Positions 31,632 to 40,712 of a DNA stretch of 64,000 bases are shown one piece after another (position 1 is the stretch's first letter; each line of letters begins with the position of its first letter). This stretch comes from Cellulomonas cellasea. Its GTDB lineage: Bacteria > Actinomycetota > Actinomycetes > Actinomycetales > Cellulomonadaceae. The stretch spans positions 1-64,000 of the forward strand of contig NZ_JAUDBQ010000004.1 of the NCBI RefSeq assembly GCF_030372105.1, in the 5' to 3' direction. The notes beneath the pieces were generated by a model. That model did not search any database, had not been told where the DNA came from, and saw nothing but the letters and a program-made list of their open reading frames with translations. A program made the translations under genes and the position numbers.

Positions 31632-33323
31632 GTGACGTTCCGCCGAGACCCTGCAGAGCGGGCCACGCGCGCCGATGAGCATCGAGGAACATCGTGCGCG
31701 GCGCGTCTGGTGATGCGGGGAGACGGGGTGGGCACCATCGGGGCAGAGCTCGTGGCGACCTCCGAGTTCGGCGTGTTCGACCTCGTGGCCGATCGCGCCT
31801 ACTGGGAGTTCCTGCACGGGAACCCCCCAGCGGCGCTGCTGCTGTGCGCGCACGGGATCACGCTCGCCGAGCTGGCGGGCGACGAGGCGACGGTCCGCTA
31901 CCTGCTGTTCACCCGCGGGCAGTGCCTGATCGAGTTGGAGCAGGTCGACGCCGCCGTCGACTGCGCCGATGAGCTGCTGGCCCGCGCCGAGCGCGACGAT
32001 GAGCCCTACTGGCAGGCGAAGGCCCTGGCGGTGCGGGCGCTCGCGCGGATCCGTGCCGGCGCCGCGATCGAGGTCATGGACCTGCTGGCCCGCGTGTGGA
32101 GCCTGGTGGGCGTCCCCGACGGGCGCCGGTACAACCAGGCGTCAGCCGTCGCGGTGCTGGCGAACGGGTTGCGGACTGCGGAGCTCTACGAGCAGAGCCA
32201 TGCGCTGCTGCGCCGCCTGCACCGTCTGGTCCCGGCGGGCTTCGACGCCAACGTGGTGGCCCAGTCGATGCGGAACCTCGCCGAGTGGGGCGCCCGGCTG
32301 CTGGTCTTGGGCCTGGAGCGCGAGGCGTCCGCGACCTTCGCCGAGCTCGCGTCGCGCGTGCTGCTGCTGCGCCGCCTGGTGGGGGGCAACCGTGCCGCGG
32401 GCCCCGTCGACCACGCGGTCTCCGCCGATGCCGCGGAGATCGTCGCGATGGTCGGCCTGGGCGAGCCCCGGCGCGCGCTGGCCCTCGCCGAGCGGGCGGG
32501 CGCGGCCCTCGAGCAGTTCCGGGGGAGGCCCGAATGGGTGGCCGCGATGTGCGCGATCGGCCTGGCGCTGACGACTGTGGGGCGTTACGCGGAGGCGGAG
32601 GCGATGATGGCGCAGGTCCGCCCCGAGGTCGAGACGCGCGAACGCGAGGTGTGGCTGACCGCCGTCGACGCGGTGCTGCTGGAGGCGGCGCGCGGACGGC
32701 ACGGCGACCACCCGGCGGCCGTGCAGGCTACCGTGATGTTCCGGCGGGTCGCGCGCCGCACATGGACCGATCGCGAGCAGCGCTTCGAGGCACTGCTCAG
32801 CAAGGTCCGCATCCAGGAGCTGGTCGAGCAGAGCGCCCGGGCGACTGCCCTGAGCGCTCTCGACGAGCTCACCGGGGTCGGCAACCGGCGCGCCATCCAG
32901 GACTTCGTCGCCGGTGGCGACGGGCCGCTGGCGGGGCTCTTCGTCGACGTCGACGACTTCAAGTTCGTCAACGACCAGCATTCCTACGTGATTGGCGACG
33001 CGGTGCTGGTGCAGATCGCCGAGCTGCTGAGCGACCTCGCCCGGGAGGACGACCTGGTGGCGCGTTTCGGCGGCGACGAGTTCGTGATCCTTCCCCCGCC
33101 GGGTGCGGCGATGAGCGCCGCGAGGCTGGAACGGCTCGGGCGGCGCATCTTGGCGGGCGCGCACGACGCCGACTGGAACGCGATCGCGCCGGGACTCGCG
33201 GTGACGCTCTCAGTGGGGGTCGCCCACGTGGGCAGCGCCGACGCCCTCTTCGACGGCCTCGGCCAGGCCGTGCGGGCGGCCAAGCGTGGCGGACGTGACC
33301 AGGTGGTCGTGCTCGGCGGATAA
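31632..33323 (+). CDS. GGDEF-domain diguanylate cyclase with helical-repeat N-terminus
   Basis: A soluble protein of up to 563 residues with no membrane segment. The N-terminal 390 residues are Ala/Leu/Glu-rich paired helices ([34 protein letters not shown]), suggesting TPR-like sensing repeats. The C-terminal GGDEF domain starts near [16 protein letters not shown]. The active site is intact GGDEF (residues 480-484), and the RxxD inhibitory site (R471-E-D-D474) lies exactly five residues before it, so it should make cyclic di-GMP from two GTP with product inhibition. No EAL domain is attached. The start is uncertain: GTG 31632, ATG 31713 and GTG 31728 (with GGGGAGA upstream) are all in frame. 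Confidence 0.88.
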   Translation: MTFRRDPAERATRADEHRGTSCAARLVMRGDGVGTIGAELVATSEFGVFDLVADRAYWEFLHGNPPAALLLCAHGITLAELAGDEATVRYLLFTRGQCLIELEQVDAAVDCADELLARAERDDEPYWQAKALAVRALARIRAGAAIEVMDLLARVWSLVGVPDGRRYNQASAVAVLANGLRTAELYEQSHALLRRLHRLVPAGFDANVVAQSMRNLAEWGARLLVLGLEREASATFAELASRVLLLRRLVGGNRAAGPVDHAVSADAAEIVAMVGLGEPRRALALAERAGAALEQFRGRPEWVAAMCAIGLALTTVGRYAEAEAMMAQVRPEVETREREVWLTAVDAVLLEAARGRHGDHPAAVQATVMFRRVARRTWTDREQRFEALLSKVRIQELVEQSARATALSALDELTGVGNRRAIQDFVAGGDGPLAGLFVDVDDFKFVNDQHSYVIGDAVLVQIAELLSDLAREDDLVARFGGDEFVILPPPGAAMSAARLERLGRRILAGAHDADWNAIAPGLAVTLSVGVAHVGSADALFDGLGQAVRAAKRGGRDQVVVLGG

Positions 33324-33330
33324 TGTCCGG

Positions 33331-34062
33331 GTGAGCCTCTACCGCGACGAGGCCATCGTCCTCCGCACCCACAAGCTGGGCGAGGCCGATCGCATCGTGA
33401 CCCTGCTGACCCGCACCCACGGGAAGGTCCGAGCGGTCGGCAAGGGCGTGCGCCGCACCACCTCCCGGTTCGGCTCCCGGCTCGAGCCGTTCATGCACAT
33501 CGACGTGCAGCTCAACACCGGCCGCTCGCTGGACCTGGTCACCCAGGTGGAGACCATCGGGGCGTACGGGCGGCCCATCTGCGAGGACTACGCGCTGTAC
33601 ACCGCCGGGACGGTGATGCTCGAGACCGCGGAGCGGCTCGTCGAGGACGAGCACGACCCGTCGGTGCAGCAGTACTGGCTGCTCGTGGGCGCAGTCCGTG
33701 CGCTCTCGGCGCGCGACCACGCCCCCGGCCTGGTGCTCAACTCGTACCTGCTGCGCGCGCTGGCCATCGCCGGCTGGGCGCCCAGCTTCGCCGACTGCGC
33801 GCGCTGCGGCCGCCCCGGCCCGCACACGTCCTTCGCCGTGGCGCAGGGTGGGGCCGTCTGCCAGGCCTGTCGTCCGCCAGGGGCCACATCCCCCGCGCAG
33901 GAGACGTTCACGCTGCTCGCGGCGCTGCTCGCCGGCCACTGGGACGTCGCGGAGGCCAGCGCCGAACGGCACCGGCGTGAGGCGGACGGCCTCGTCGCGG
34001 CATACTGCCAGTTCCACCTCGAGCGCCAACTGCGCTCGTTGCCCATGGTCGAGAGGGTCTGA
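33331..34062 (+). CDS. recO: DNA repair protein RecO
   Basis: A 243-residue mediator that helps load RecA at single-stranded gaps in the RecF pathway. It has the N-terminal OB fold ([40 protein letters not shown]), a helical domain, and a four-Cys zinc finger (CARCGRPG, then VCQACRP). GATAAT lies six bases before the GTG, overlapping the stop of the cyclase gene, so a leaderless transcript is likely. Its stop shares one base with the uppS start; recO-uppS is a conserved actinobacterial pair. Confidence 0.96.
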   Translation: MSLYRDEAIVLRTHKLGEADRIVTLLTRTHGKVRAVGKGVRRTTSRFGSRLEPFMHIDVQLNTGRSLDLVTQVETIGAYGRPICEDYALYTAGTVMLETAERLVEDEHDPSVQQYWLLVGAVRALSARDHAPGLVLNSYLLRALAIAGWAPSFADCARCGRPGPHTSFAVAQGGAVCQACRPPGATSPAQETFTLLAALLAGHWDVAEASAERHRREADGLVAAYCQFHLERQLRSLPMVERV

Positions 34063-34835
34063 TGCCGATCGCTCCGCCGCCGCACCCCAGCGGCGCCCGT
34101 CCCCCTGCCATCCCCGCGGAGCTCATCCCGCAGCACGTCGCGATCGTCATGGACGGCAACGGCCGTTGGGCGAACGCCCGTGGGCTGCCGCGCACCGCGG
34201 GCCACGCGGCCGGCGAGGCGTCGCTGCTGGACGTCGTCGCGGGCGCCATCGAGATCGGCGTGAAGCACATCTCCGCGTACGCGTTCTCCACCGAGAACTG
34301 GAAGCGCTCACCCGACGAGGTGCGCTACCTCATGGGCTTCAACCGGGACGTGCTGCGCCGACAGCGGGACACCATGAACGACTGGGGCGTGCGGGTGCGC
34401 TGGGCCGGACGGCGCCCGCGACTGTGGCGCTCGGTCATCAAGGAGCTCGAGGCCGCCGAGGAGCTCACCCGCGGCAATGACACGTGCACGTTGACGATGT
34501 GCGTCAACTACGGCGGCCGCGCCGAGATCGCCGACGCGGTGCGGGCCATCGGCGAGGAGGTCGCCGCCGGGCGTCTGGACCCGTCGAAGATCACTGAGAA
34601 GACCATCGCGCGGCACCTCGACGAGCCCGACCTGCCGGACGTGGACCTGTTCCTGCGCACGTCGGGGGAGCAGCGCACCTCCAACTTCATGATCTGGCAG
34701 TCCGCCTACGCCGAGCTCGTCTTCCTCGACGAGCCCTGGCCGGATGTGGACCGCCGGCACCTGTGGCGCGCCGTCGAGACGTATGCGCGGCGCGACCGGC
34801 GCTACGGGGGAGCCGTCGACCAGCCCGTCGCGTAG
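34062..34835 (+). CDS. uppS: Isoprenyl transferase (undecaprenyl/decaprenyl diphosphate synthase)
   Basis: A 257-residue cis-prenyltransferase that makes the polyprenyl diphosphate carrier for peptidoglycan and other envelope polymers. Conserved features are [13 protein letters not shown] with catalytic D31, [33 protein letters not shown] and [10 protein letters not shown]. The exact chain length of the product cannot be read from sequence. It overlaps recO by one base and is probably co-translated with it. Confidence 0.96.
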   Translation: MPIAPPPHPSGARPPAIPAELIPQHVAIVMDGNGRWANARGLPRTAGHAAGEASLLDVVAGAIEIGVKHISAYAFSTENWKRSPDEVRYLMGFNRDVLRRQRDTMNDWGVRVRWAGRRPRLWRSVIKELEAAEELTRGNDTCTLTMCVNYGGRAEIADAVRAIGEEVAAGRLDPSKITEKTIARHLDEPDLPDVDLFLRTSGEQRTSNFMIWQSAYAELVFLDEPWPDVDRRHLWRAVETYARRDRRYGGAVDQPVA

Positions 34836-34883
34836 GCGGTAAGGCTGGACAGGGTGTCGGGGTCGGCCGCTAGCGTGCGGAGG

Positions 34884-35240
34884 ATGACACTCACCGTGGA
34901 GATGATGACCTTCGACGCTCTCGACGCCCCGGCGCTGGCCCAGTGGTGGGCGGCTCAGACGGGCGGTGTCGTCCAGGACCCGGCGGACACGCCTTTCGTG
35001 GTGGTCGCGCCGGGGCCGGAGGGCGGCCCCGCGCTGGGCTTCCAGCAGGTGGCGGCGCCGACGCGGGGCAAGAACCGCGTGCACCTGGACCTCACGACGC
35101 CGGACCGGGTGGCCGAGGTGGCCCGGCTCATCGGGGTGGGCGCGAAGTTCGTGGCCGAGCACCGGGAGAACGGGCTCGCGTGGACGGTGCTCGCCGACCC
35201 GGAGGGCAACCAGTTCTGCGTCTCGGCCCCGCCTGCCTGA
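34884..35240 (+). CDS. VOC-superfamily (glyoxalase/bleomycin-resistance-like) protein
   Basis: A 118-residue single-domain protein of the vicinal-oxygen-chelate fold (MTFDALDAPALAQWWAAQTGG, LGFQQVAAPTRGKNRVHLDL, WTVLADPEGNQFCV). The C-terminal DPEGNQFCV is the usual last strand of the family. HLDL and the final acidic position could be metal ligands. The substrate is unknown. ATG 34884 is preferred because TAGCGT lies seven bases upstream, the leaderless layout repeated in this window; a GTG at 34854 is in frame. It converges with the DedA-like gene, five bases between stops. Confidence 0.85.
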   Translation: MTLTVEMMTFDALDAPALAQWWAAQTGGVVQDPADTPFVVVAPGPEGGPALGFQQVAAPTRGKNRVHLDLTTPDRVAEVARLIGVGAKFVAEHRENGLAWTVLADPEGNQFCVSAPPA

Positions 35241-35245
35241 GCCCG

Positions 35246-35830
35246 TCAGTCGAGCGGGAGCCCTGCGGCGGGGACGGGGGCGTCGTCGGAGGCGTCGACG
35301 GCCCCGGCACGGCGCGTCGCGCGGCGCCGGAACCACCAGGCGGCGATCCCGGCGAGCGCGAGCGCGGCGGTGGCGAGCCCCCAGGGCGACTCGGCGGCGA
35401 GCGCCGCGGCGGCCCACACCGCCCCGAGCCCGACCGTGCCCCAGATGAAGGCCCAGGCGATGGCCCCGGGGATGGACGCGAGGGTGAAGCGCAGGTACGG
35501 CATGCGGGCGACGCCGGCGGCGACGAGCACGGCGGTCTGGGCGCCGACGGTCACGTAGGCGAACGTCACGGCCAGCGGGCCCCATCGGTGCACGGCCGCG
35601 GCGGCGCGCTTGGCGGGGACCGTGGAGCCCCACGCGGCGGCGCGCGCCCGGAGGGTCGTCCACCAGCGGGGGCCGCGGCCGGTGGCGGCGAGGCGGCCGG
35701 CGCCCACGGAGGCCGCCCTGCCCACCCAGTAGGTCAGGTGGGATCGGCACAGGACGATCACCACGAGCGCGATGATGACGAACCAGAAGGGGCGGCCACC
35801 CAGTCCGTAGGCGGCAGCAGGATCGTTCAC
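35246..35830 (-). CDS. DedA-like (SNARE-associated/VTT domain) membrane protein
   Basis: A 194-residue membrane protein with about four to five helices. The YVTVGAQTAVLVAAGVARMPYLRFTLASIPGAIAWAFIWGTVGLG region corresponds to the conserved glycine- and proline-containing core of the DedA/VTT family, here shorter than the usual 200-220 residues. DedA proteins are membrane homeostasis factors; some flip polyprenyl phosphate or phosphatidylethanolamine, which would suit its closeness to uppS (inference). The tail is Ala/Pro-rich. TAGACT lies eight bases before the GTG start. Confidence 0.72.
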   Translation of the reverse strand: MNDPAAAYGLGGRPFWFVIIALVVIVLCRSHLTYWVGRAASVGAGRLAATGRGPRWWTTLRARAAAWGSTVPAKRAAAAVHRWGPLAVTFAYVTVGAQTAVLVAAGVARMPYLRFTLASIPGAIAWAFIWGTVGLGAVWAAAALAAESPWGLATAALALAGIAAWWFRRRATRRAGAVDASDDAPVPAAGLPLD

Positions 35831-35874
35831 GAGGGTCCAGTCTACGAGCGTTCTAAGGCCCCGGGATCAGGGCG

Positions 35875-36795
35875 TCAGTCCCGGGCGTCCACGGCGAGGA
35901 GCACGTCGTCCGGCAGGTCGGGGTGGGGGTCCTCGCGTGGTGTGGGGCGGCGGATCAGCGGTCGCAGTGTCACAGCGACGGCGTACACCAGGATCGCGAG
36001 CACGACGATCGTGGCGCCTGGCGGGTAGTCCTGCCAGTACGTGACGGACAGGCCGATCACGCTCACCGCGACGCCGATCGCGCTCGCGAGCGCCATCGTG
36101 CGGCCGAAGGAACGGGCGAACACCTGCGCGATGGCCACCGGGACGATCATCAGGGCGCTGACGAGCAGCAGCCCGACCACCCGCATCGCGATGGTGACTG
36201 TCAGCGCGGCGACGGTGGCGATGAGCATGTTGAGGAACCGGACGGGCAGCCCTGAGCCGCGCGCGAACTCCTCGTCGTAGCTCACCGAGAACAACGCGGT
36301 GCGCAGCCCGACCCCGGCGCCCAGCACGACGACGGCCAGCGCGGCGGTCCACCACAGGTCCCCGCCGGAGACCGTGGAGATCGACCCGAAGAGGTAGGCC
36401 ATGAGGTTCGCGTTGGTGCCGCCTGCGACCTTGATCAGCAGCACGCCGCCGGCGATGCCGCCGTAGAACATGATCGCCAGGGCCAGGTCGCCGCTGGTGC
36501 GGCCGCGCTCCCGGACGAGCTCGATGACCACGGAGCCGACGATCGCGGCCAGCACGGCGCCGGGCACGGCCAGCGTGTCGTGCTGGACGAGGTTCGCCCA
36601 GTTGCCGACGAGCCACCCGAGCGCGACACCGGTGAGGGCGACGTGGCCGATGCCGTCGCCCATCAGCGCGAGCCGCCGCTGCACCAGGAATGTCCCCACC
36701 ACGGGGGCGGCGGCGCCGACGAGGAGCGCGGCGAGGAGCGCCCGCTGCATGAGCGGCCACTCCAGCATGGTGATGATCTGGTCGAGCCAGGTCAT
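35875..36795 (-). CDS. znuB: Zinc ABC transporter permease
   Basis: A 306-residue permease of the ABC-3 family with about eight to nine membrane helices (MQRALLAALLVGAAAPVVGTFLVQRRLALMGDGIGHVALTGVALG at the start, and the LLLVSALMIVPVAIAQ segment later). It forms the membrane channel of a Zn2+ (or Mn2+) importer with the two upstream genes. It is last in the znuA-znuC-znuB operon on this strand, and its ATG overlaps the znuC stop by four bases. The specificity call rests on the Zur-like boxes ahead of znuA. Confidence 0.93.
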   Translation of the reverse strand: MTWLDQIITMLEWPLMQRALLAALLVGAAAPVVGTFLVQRRLALMGDGIGHVALTGVALGWLVGNWANLVQHDTLAVPGAVLAAIVGSVVIELVRERGRTSGDLALAIMFYGGIAGGVLLIKVAGGTNANLMAYLFGSISTVSGGDLWWTAALAVVVLGAGVGLRTALFSVSYDEEFARGSGLPVRFLNMLIATVAALTVTIAMRVVGLLLVSALMIVPVAIAQVFARSFGRTMALASAIGVAVSVIGLSVTYWQDYPPGATIVVLAILVYAVAVTLRPLIRRPTPREDPHPDLPDDVLLAVDARD

Positions 36796-37613
36796 GGGGT
36801 GACCTCGATGGTGATCGTGGGACCGGCGTTCGGCGGCTCGGGATCCGGGTGCGGGTGGGTGTGCTGGTGTCCGGGCGCGGCGTGCTCGTCACGGGGGTTT
36901 GGCGGCGCGCCGTCGTGGACCAGGCGGCCGTGCCGGAGCACGAGCGCGCGCTGGATCAGGGGGGCGAACGGCCCGAGCTCGTGCAGGATGACCAGGATCG
37001 TGGCGCCGCCCGCGTGCAGCCGCTGGACGGTGTCGACGAACGTCTGCTGGGTGGGGATGTCGATGCCCGACGTGGGCTCGTCGAGCACGAGCAGGTCGGG
37101 GTCGCGCACCAGGGCCCGCGCGATCAGGACGCGCTGCTGCTGCCCGCCGGAGAGCTCGTGCACGGGCCGCCGGGCCTTGTCGGCGAGGCCGACCTGCTCG
37201 AGCGCGGCGCGGGCCCGGCGCCGGGCGTCGCGTGGCGGGCGCAGCCGCCGGCCGGTGAGCAGGCCCGAGGCGACGACTTCGAGGGCGTTCGCCGGAACGC
37301 CCGTCGCGGCGGGCAGGCGCTGCGGCACGTAGCCGACCCGGTTCCAGGGGACGCCGTTGCCGAGCGGCTTGTCGAACAGCCGCACCGTGCCCGCGTCGGT
37401 GGGCACGATGCCCAGCAGCGCGCGCACGAGCGTCGACTTGCCGGAGCCGTTGGCGCCGAGCAGCGCGACGACCTCCCCGGGGCGCACGGCGAAGTCGATC
37501 CCGCTGAGGATCTGCTGGCCGCCGAGTGCGACGCCGAGGCCTTGGGCCTCGAGGACCGGCGGTCCGTCAGTGGGCGCCGGGGCGGCCGGGGTGGGCTGGG
37601 CGTCGGCGCTCAT
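36792..37613 (-). CDS. znuC: Zinc ABC transporter ATP-binding protein
   Basis: A 273-residue ABC ATPase: Walker A GANGSGKST, Q-loop GYVPQRLP, signature LSGGQQQRVLIARAL, Walker B LLVLDEPTSG, and switch His in LHELG. After the ATPase core, the C-terminus carries a His-rich tail (HAAPGHQHTHPHPDPE) that may bind zinc. It overlaps both znuA and znuB by four bases. It drives import with ZnuB. Confidence 0.95.
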   Translation of the reverse strand: MSADAQPTPAAPAPTDGPPVLEAQGLGVALGGQQILSGIDFAVRPGEVVALLGANGSGKSTLVRALLGIVPTDAGTVRLFDKPLGNGVPWNRVGYVPQRLPAATGVPANALEVVASGLLTGRRLRPPRDARRRARAALEQVGLADKARRPVHELSGGQQQRVLIARALVRDPDLLVLDEPTSGIDIPTQQTFVDTVQRLHAGGATILVILHELGPFAPLIQRALVLRHGRLVHDGAPPNPRDEHAAPGHQHTHPHPDPEPPNAGPTITIEVTP

Positions 37614-38575
37614 GCGCAGGCCAGCGCGGTCTGGAGGGCCTGGAGGTTGTCCTCGGCCACGGAGAAGTAGGTCTGCGAGCCGCTCACGCCCTCGAGGGGG
37701 TCGAGGACTGCGGACTCGATCCCGAGGTCCGCGGCCAGCGTCTGGGCGACCTTGGGGCTCACCAGCGCCTCGAAGAAGATCGTGGTCACCCCCTCGCTCT
37801 CGACGACGTCGCGGATCTCCTGCAGGCGGGCGGGGGAGGGCTCGGCCTCGGGGTCGATGCCGGAGATGCCGACTTCTTCGAGGCCGTAGCGCTCGGCGAG
37901 GTACCCGAAGGCGGTGTGCGTGGTGACGAACACGCGGCGCTCACAGGAGGCCAGCCCCTGCTGGTACGCGGCGTCGAGCTCGTCGAGCCGGGCGGTGAGC
38001 GCCTGGGCGTTCGCCTGGAACTCCTCGGCGCCGTCGGGGTCGAGCTCGCTGAGCTGGGCGGCGACGGCGTCGGCCACGGGGGCCAGCAGGGTGGGGTCGA
38101 GCCAGAAGTGCGGGTCGAGGTCGCCGTGGTCGTGGCCGTCATGGTCGTGATCGGCGTGGTCGTGACCGGCGTGGTCTTCCTCGCCGGCCTCCTCGACGGG
38201 CTCGTCGGAGAAGGGCAGGAGCGTGGTGACGTCGGCGGCGTTGACGATGTGCGCGGGGTCGGCGGTGGCGACGGCCTCGTCGACCGCGGGCTGGAAGCCG
38301 GAGAGGTAGACGACCAGGTCGGCGGAGCGCAGCGCGTTGACCTGGCTGGGGGAGAGCTCGAGGTCGTGCGGCTCGGCGCCGGGCGGCGTCAGGGAGGACA
38401 CGTCGACACGGTCGCCGCCCACTGCTTGGGTGACGAACTGGAGCGGGTAGAACGAGGCGGACACGCTGAGCCGCGTGTCGGAGGCGCCGTCGGCGGCGGC
38501 GCCGCAGCCGGTGAGGATGAGCGCTGCCAGGGACAGGCCGCAGGTGGGGCCGAGCAGGCCGCGTCCGAATTGCAT
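37610..38575 (-). CDS. znuA: Zinc-binding lipoprotein of ABC importer
   Basis: A 321-residue cluster A-I metal-binding lipoprotein. The signal peptide ends in lipobox LTGC. FYPLQFVTQAVGGDRVDVSSLTPPGAEPHDLELSP provides the first His ligand, followed by the family's His/Asp-rich loop (HAGHDHADHDHDGHDHGD) and HTAFGYLAERYGL. The loop is typical of zinc rather than manganese binders. ATG 38575 is chosen because it opens the signal peptide and lies seven bases after a GAGAAT -10 with TTGACA at 17-bp spacing; a longer in-frame extension to 38755 would run through the promoter and operators. It leads the znuACB operon. Confidence 0.93.
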   Translation of the reverse strand: MQFGRGLLGPTCGLSLAALILTGCGAAADGASDTRLSVSASFYPLQFVTQAVGGDRVDVSSLTPPGAEPHDLELSPSQVNALRSADLVVYLSGFQPAVDEAVATADPAHIVNAADVTTLLPFSDEPVEEAGEEDHAGHDHADHDHDGHDHGDLDPHFWLDPTLLAPVADAVAAQLSELDPDGAEEFQANAQALTARLDELDAAYQQGLASCERRVFVTTHTAFGYLAERYGLEEVGISGIDPEAEPSPARLQEIRDVVESEGVTTIFFEALVSPKVAQTLAADLGIESAVLDPLEGVSGSQTYFSVAEDNLQALQTALACA

Positions 38576-38589
38576 GAGGATCATTCTCA
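38575..38589 (-). promoter_or_regulatory. Zur-like box 1, over the znuA start and -10
   Basis: TGAGGATCATTCTCA, an imperfect 15-bp palindrome resembling actinobacterial Zur boxes (TGAAAATGATTTTCA type). It covers the -10 (38583-38588 on the minus strand) and the first base of the znuA start codon. Zinc-loaded Zur bound here would block transcription. Confidence 0.75.
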
Positions 38590-38611
38590 TTAGATTGAGA
38601 ATCATTGTCAA
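38583..38611 (-). promoter_or_regulatory. znuA promoter
   Basis: On the minus strand, TTGACA (38606-38611) is followed by 17 bases and GAGAAT (38583-38588), then seven bases to the ATG. This is the best -35/-10 pair in the window, and it implies a leaderless znuA mRNA. Confidence 0.75.
38596..38610 (-). promoter_or_regulatory. Zur-like box 2, over the znuA -35
   Basis: TGAGAATCATTGTCA, a second imperfect 15-bp palindrome 21 bp (two helical turns) from box 1, overlapping the TTGACA -35. Two in-phase boxes suggest cooperative binding of two Zur dimers. Confidence 0.75.
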
Positions 38612-38714
38612 TCTGATGGAGCCCGGGGGCATGGCGCCGCACGGCCCCGGTAACCTCGTCCCGGAGCCTCCACCAGCCAGGCGGGGGCACGCGAGAACAA
38701 AGTGAGTGTGAGCT

Positions 38715-40097
38715 GTGGCCCCGTCCCGTCTTGACGCCGTCACCTCCCTGGCCAAGCGCCGGGGCTTCGTCTTCCCGTCCGGAGAGATCTACGGGGGCAC
38801 GCGCTCCGCCTGGGACTACGGGCCACTGGGCGTCGAGCTCAAGGAGAACATCAAGAAGCAGTGGTGGCGCGCTATGGTCACCAGCCGCGAGGACGTCGTC
38901 GGCATCGACTCGTCAGTCATCCTGCCCCGCAAGGTGTGGGTCGCCTCCGGCCACGTCGGGGTGTTCACCGACCCGCTGGTCGAGTGCCTGAGCTGTCACA
39001 AGCGGTTCCGCGAGGACCACCTGCTCGAGGAGTTCGAGGAGAAGAAGGGCCGCGCGCCCGAGAACGGCCTCGGCGACATCGCCTGCCCGAACTGCGGCAC
39101 CCGCGGCCAGTGGACCGAGCCCCGCGACTTCAACATGATGCTCAAGACGTACCTCGGCCCCGTCGAGGACGAGTCCGGGCTGCACTACCTGCGCCCCGAG
39201 ACCGCGCAGGGCATCTTCGTGAACTTCGCCAACGTCGTGACGACCAGCCGCAAGAAGCCGCCGTTCGGCATCGGCCAGATCGGCAAGTCGTTCCGCAACG
39301 AGATCACCCCCGGCAACTTCATCTTCCGCACGCGCGAGTTCGAGCAGATGGAGATGGAGTACTTCGTCGAGCCCGGCACCGACGAGCAGTGGCACCAGTA
39401 CTGGATCGACGCGCGCACCGACTGGTACGTCGACCTGGGCCTGCAGCGCGACAACCTGCGCCTGTACGAGCACCCGCAGGAGAAGCTCTCGCACTACTCC
39501 AAGCGGACCGTCGACATCGAGTACCGCTTCGGCTTCCAGGGCAGCGAGTGGGGCGAGCTCGAGGGCATCGCGAACCGCACCGACTTCGACCTGAAGACCC
39601 ACACCGAGCACTCGGGCCAGGACCTGTCGTACTTCGACCAGGCCAAGAACGAGCGCTGGGTGCCGTACGTGATCGAGCCCGCAGCAGGCCTGACGCGCTC
39701 GCTCATGGCGTTCCTCGTCGAGGCGTACACCGAGGACGAGGCGCCCAACACCAAGGGCGGCGTCGACACCCGCACGGTGCTCAAGCTCGACCCGCGCCTC
39801 GCGCCGGTCAAGGCGGCCGTGCTGCCGCTCAGCCGCAACGAGGCGCTGTCGCCCAAGGCCCGCGACCTCGCCGCCGAGCTGCGCCGCAGCTGGAACGTGG
39901 AGTTCGACGACGCCGGGGCCATCGGCCGCCGGTACCGCCGCCAGGACGAGATCGGCACGCCGTTCTGCATCACTGTCGACTTCGACACGCTCGACGACCA
40001 GGCCGTGACGATCCGCCACCGCGACGACATGACGCAGGAGCGGGTCTCGCTCGACCAGGTCACCCCGTACCTGGCCACACGCCTCGTCGGAGCCTGA
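38715..40097 (+). CDS. glyS: Glycine--tRNA ligase (alpha2 type)
   Basis: A 460-residue class II aminoacyl-tRNA synthetase that charges tRNA-Gly. It has the family's N-terminus ([34 protein letters not shown]), a zinc-like Cys set ([13 protein letters not shown]), motif 2 ([24 protein letters not shown]), motif 3 ([14 protein letters not shown]) and a C-terminal anticodon-binding domain. The length fits the bacterial dimeric GlyRS. The GTG start diverges from znuA across a 139-bp gap. A very strong terminator follows. Confidence 0.97.
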   Translation: MAPSRLDAVTSLAKRRGFVFPSGEIYGGTRSAWDYGPLGVELKENIKKQWWRAMVTSREDVVGIDSSVILPRKVWVASGHVGVFTDPLVECLSCHKRFREDHLLEEFEEKKGRAPENGLGDIACPNCGTRGQWTEPRDFNMMLKTYLGPVEDESGLHYLRPETAQGIFVNFANVVTTSRKKPPFGIGQIGKSFRNEITPGNFIFRTREFEQMEMEYFVEPGTDEQWHQYWIDARTDWYVDLGLQRDNLRLYEHPQEKLSHYSKRTVDIEYRFGFQGSEWGELEGIANRTDFDLKTHTEHSGQDLSYFDQAKNERWVPYVIEPAAGLTRSLMAFLVEAYTEDEAPNTKGGVDTRTVLKLDPRLAPVKAAVLPLSRNEALSPKARDLAAELRRSWNVEFDDAGAIGRRYRRQDEIGTPFCITVDFDTLDDQAVTIRHRDDMTQERVSLDQVTPYLATRLVGA

Positions 40098-40103
40098 CGC
40101 AGC

Positions 40104-40136
40104 GACGGGGGCGCGCCCAGTGGGCGCGCCCCCGTC
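40104..40136 (+). terminator. Terminator after glyS
   Basis: A perfect 15-bp stem (40104-40118 with 40122-40136) around the 3-base loop AGT, six bases after the glyS stop. There is no T run. Confidence 0.85.
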
Positions 40137-40166
40137 CTCGCGATCGGCTGAGGTAGTTTCGCGCGC

Positions 40167-40706
40167 ATGGCAGTGGATGAGCAGGGACGCGTCGAGCCCC
40201 CGGTGGCGGCCGACGAGACGGCGACACTGCTCGGGTTCCTGGACTTCCACCGCGACACGCTCGCGTGGAAGTGCGCGGGGCTCGACGCGCAGGCCCTGCG
40301 CGCCACGGCGGGCGCCTCGTCGATGACGTTGGGCGGCCTGATCAAGCACCTGGCGTACGTCGAGGACCACTGGTTCTCGCGATCCCTGCACGGCCTCGAG
40401 CCCAGCGCGCCGTGGGACGAGGTGGACTGGGGCGCCGACCCCGACTGGGAGTGGCACTCGGCCGCCGAGGACACGCCCGAGCAGCTCCTGGCGCTGTGGC
40501 AGGGAGCGGTGGACAGGTCCCGCGAGCTCGTCGCGCTGGCGCTGGCCGACGGTGGCGGCCTGGACACCCCCGCCCGACGGGCCTGGGCTGACGGGCGGAC
40601 GCCCAGTCTGCGCTGGATCTTGGTGCACATGGTCGAGGAGTACTCCCGCCACAACGGCCACGCCGACCTGCTGCGGGAGTCCGTCGACGGACTCGTCGGC
40701 GAGTAG
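40167..40706 (+). CDS. DinB-like (DUF664) family protein
   Basis: A 179-residue four-helix-bundle protein of the DinB/DUF664 superfamily. The putative metal-site His residues occur in GGLIKHLAYVEDHW and in VHMVEEYSRHNGHADLLRE, matching the family's three-His pattern. Related enzymes include thiol-dependent (bacillithiol or mycothiol) transferases, so a detoxification role is possible but unproven. TAGTTT lies seven bases before the ATG, again suggesting a leaderless mRNA, and no ribosome-binding site is visible. Confidence 0.85.
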   Translation: MAVDEQGRVEPPVAADETATLLGFLDFHRDTLAWKCAGLDAQALRATAGASSMTLGGLIKHLAYVEDHWFSRSLHGLEPSAPWDEVDWGADPDWEWHSAAEDTPEQLLALWQGAVDRSRELVALALADGGGLDTPARRAWADGRTPSLRWILVHMVEEYSRHNGHADLLRESVDGLVGE

Positions 40707-40712
40707 GCCGCC

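Noticed and set aside
38576-38755. 60-residue N-terminal extension of znuA
   Set aside because: It covers the TTGACA/GAGAAT promoter and both Zur-like boxes, and it would bury the lipoprotein signal peptide.
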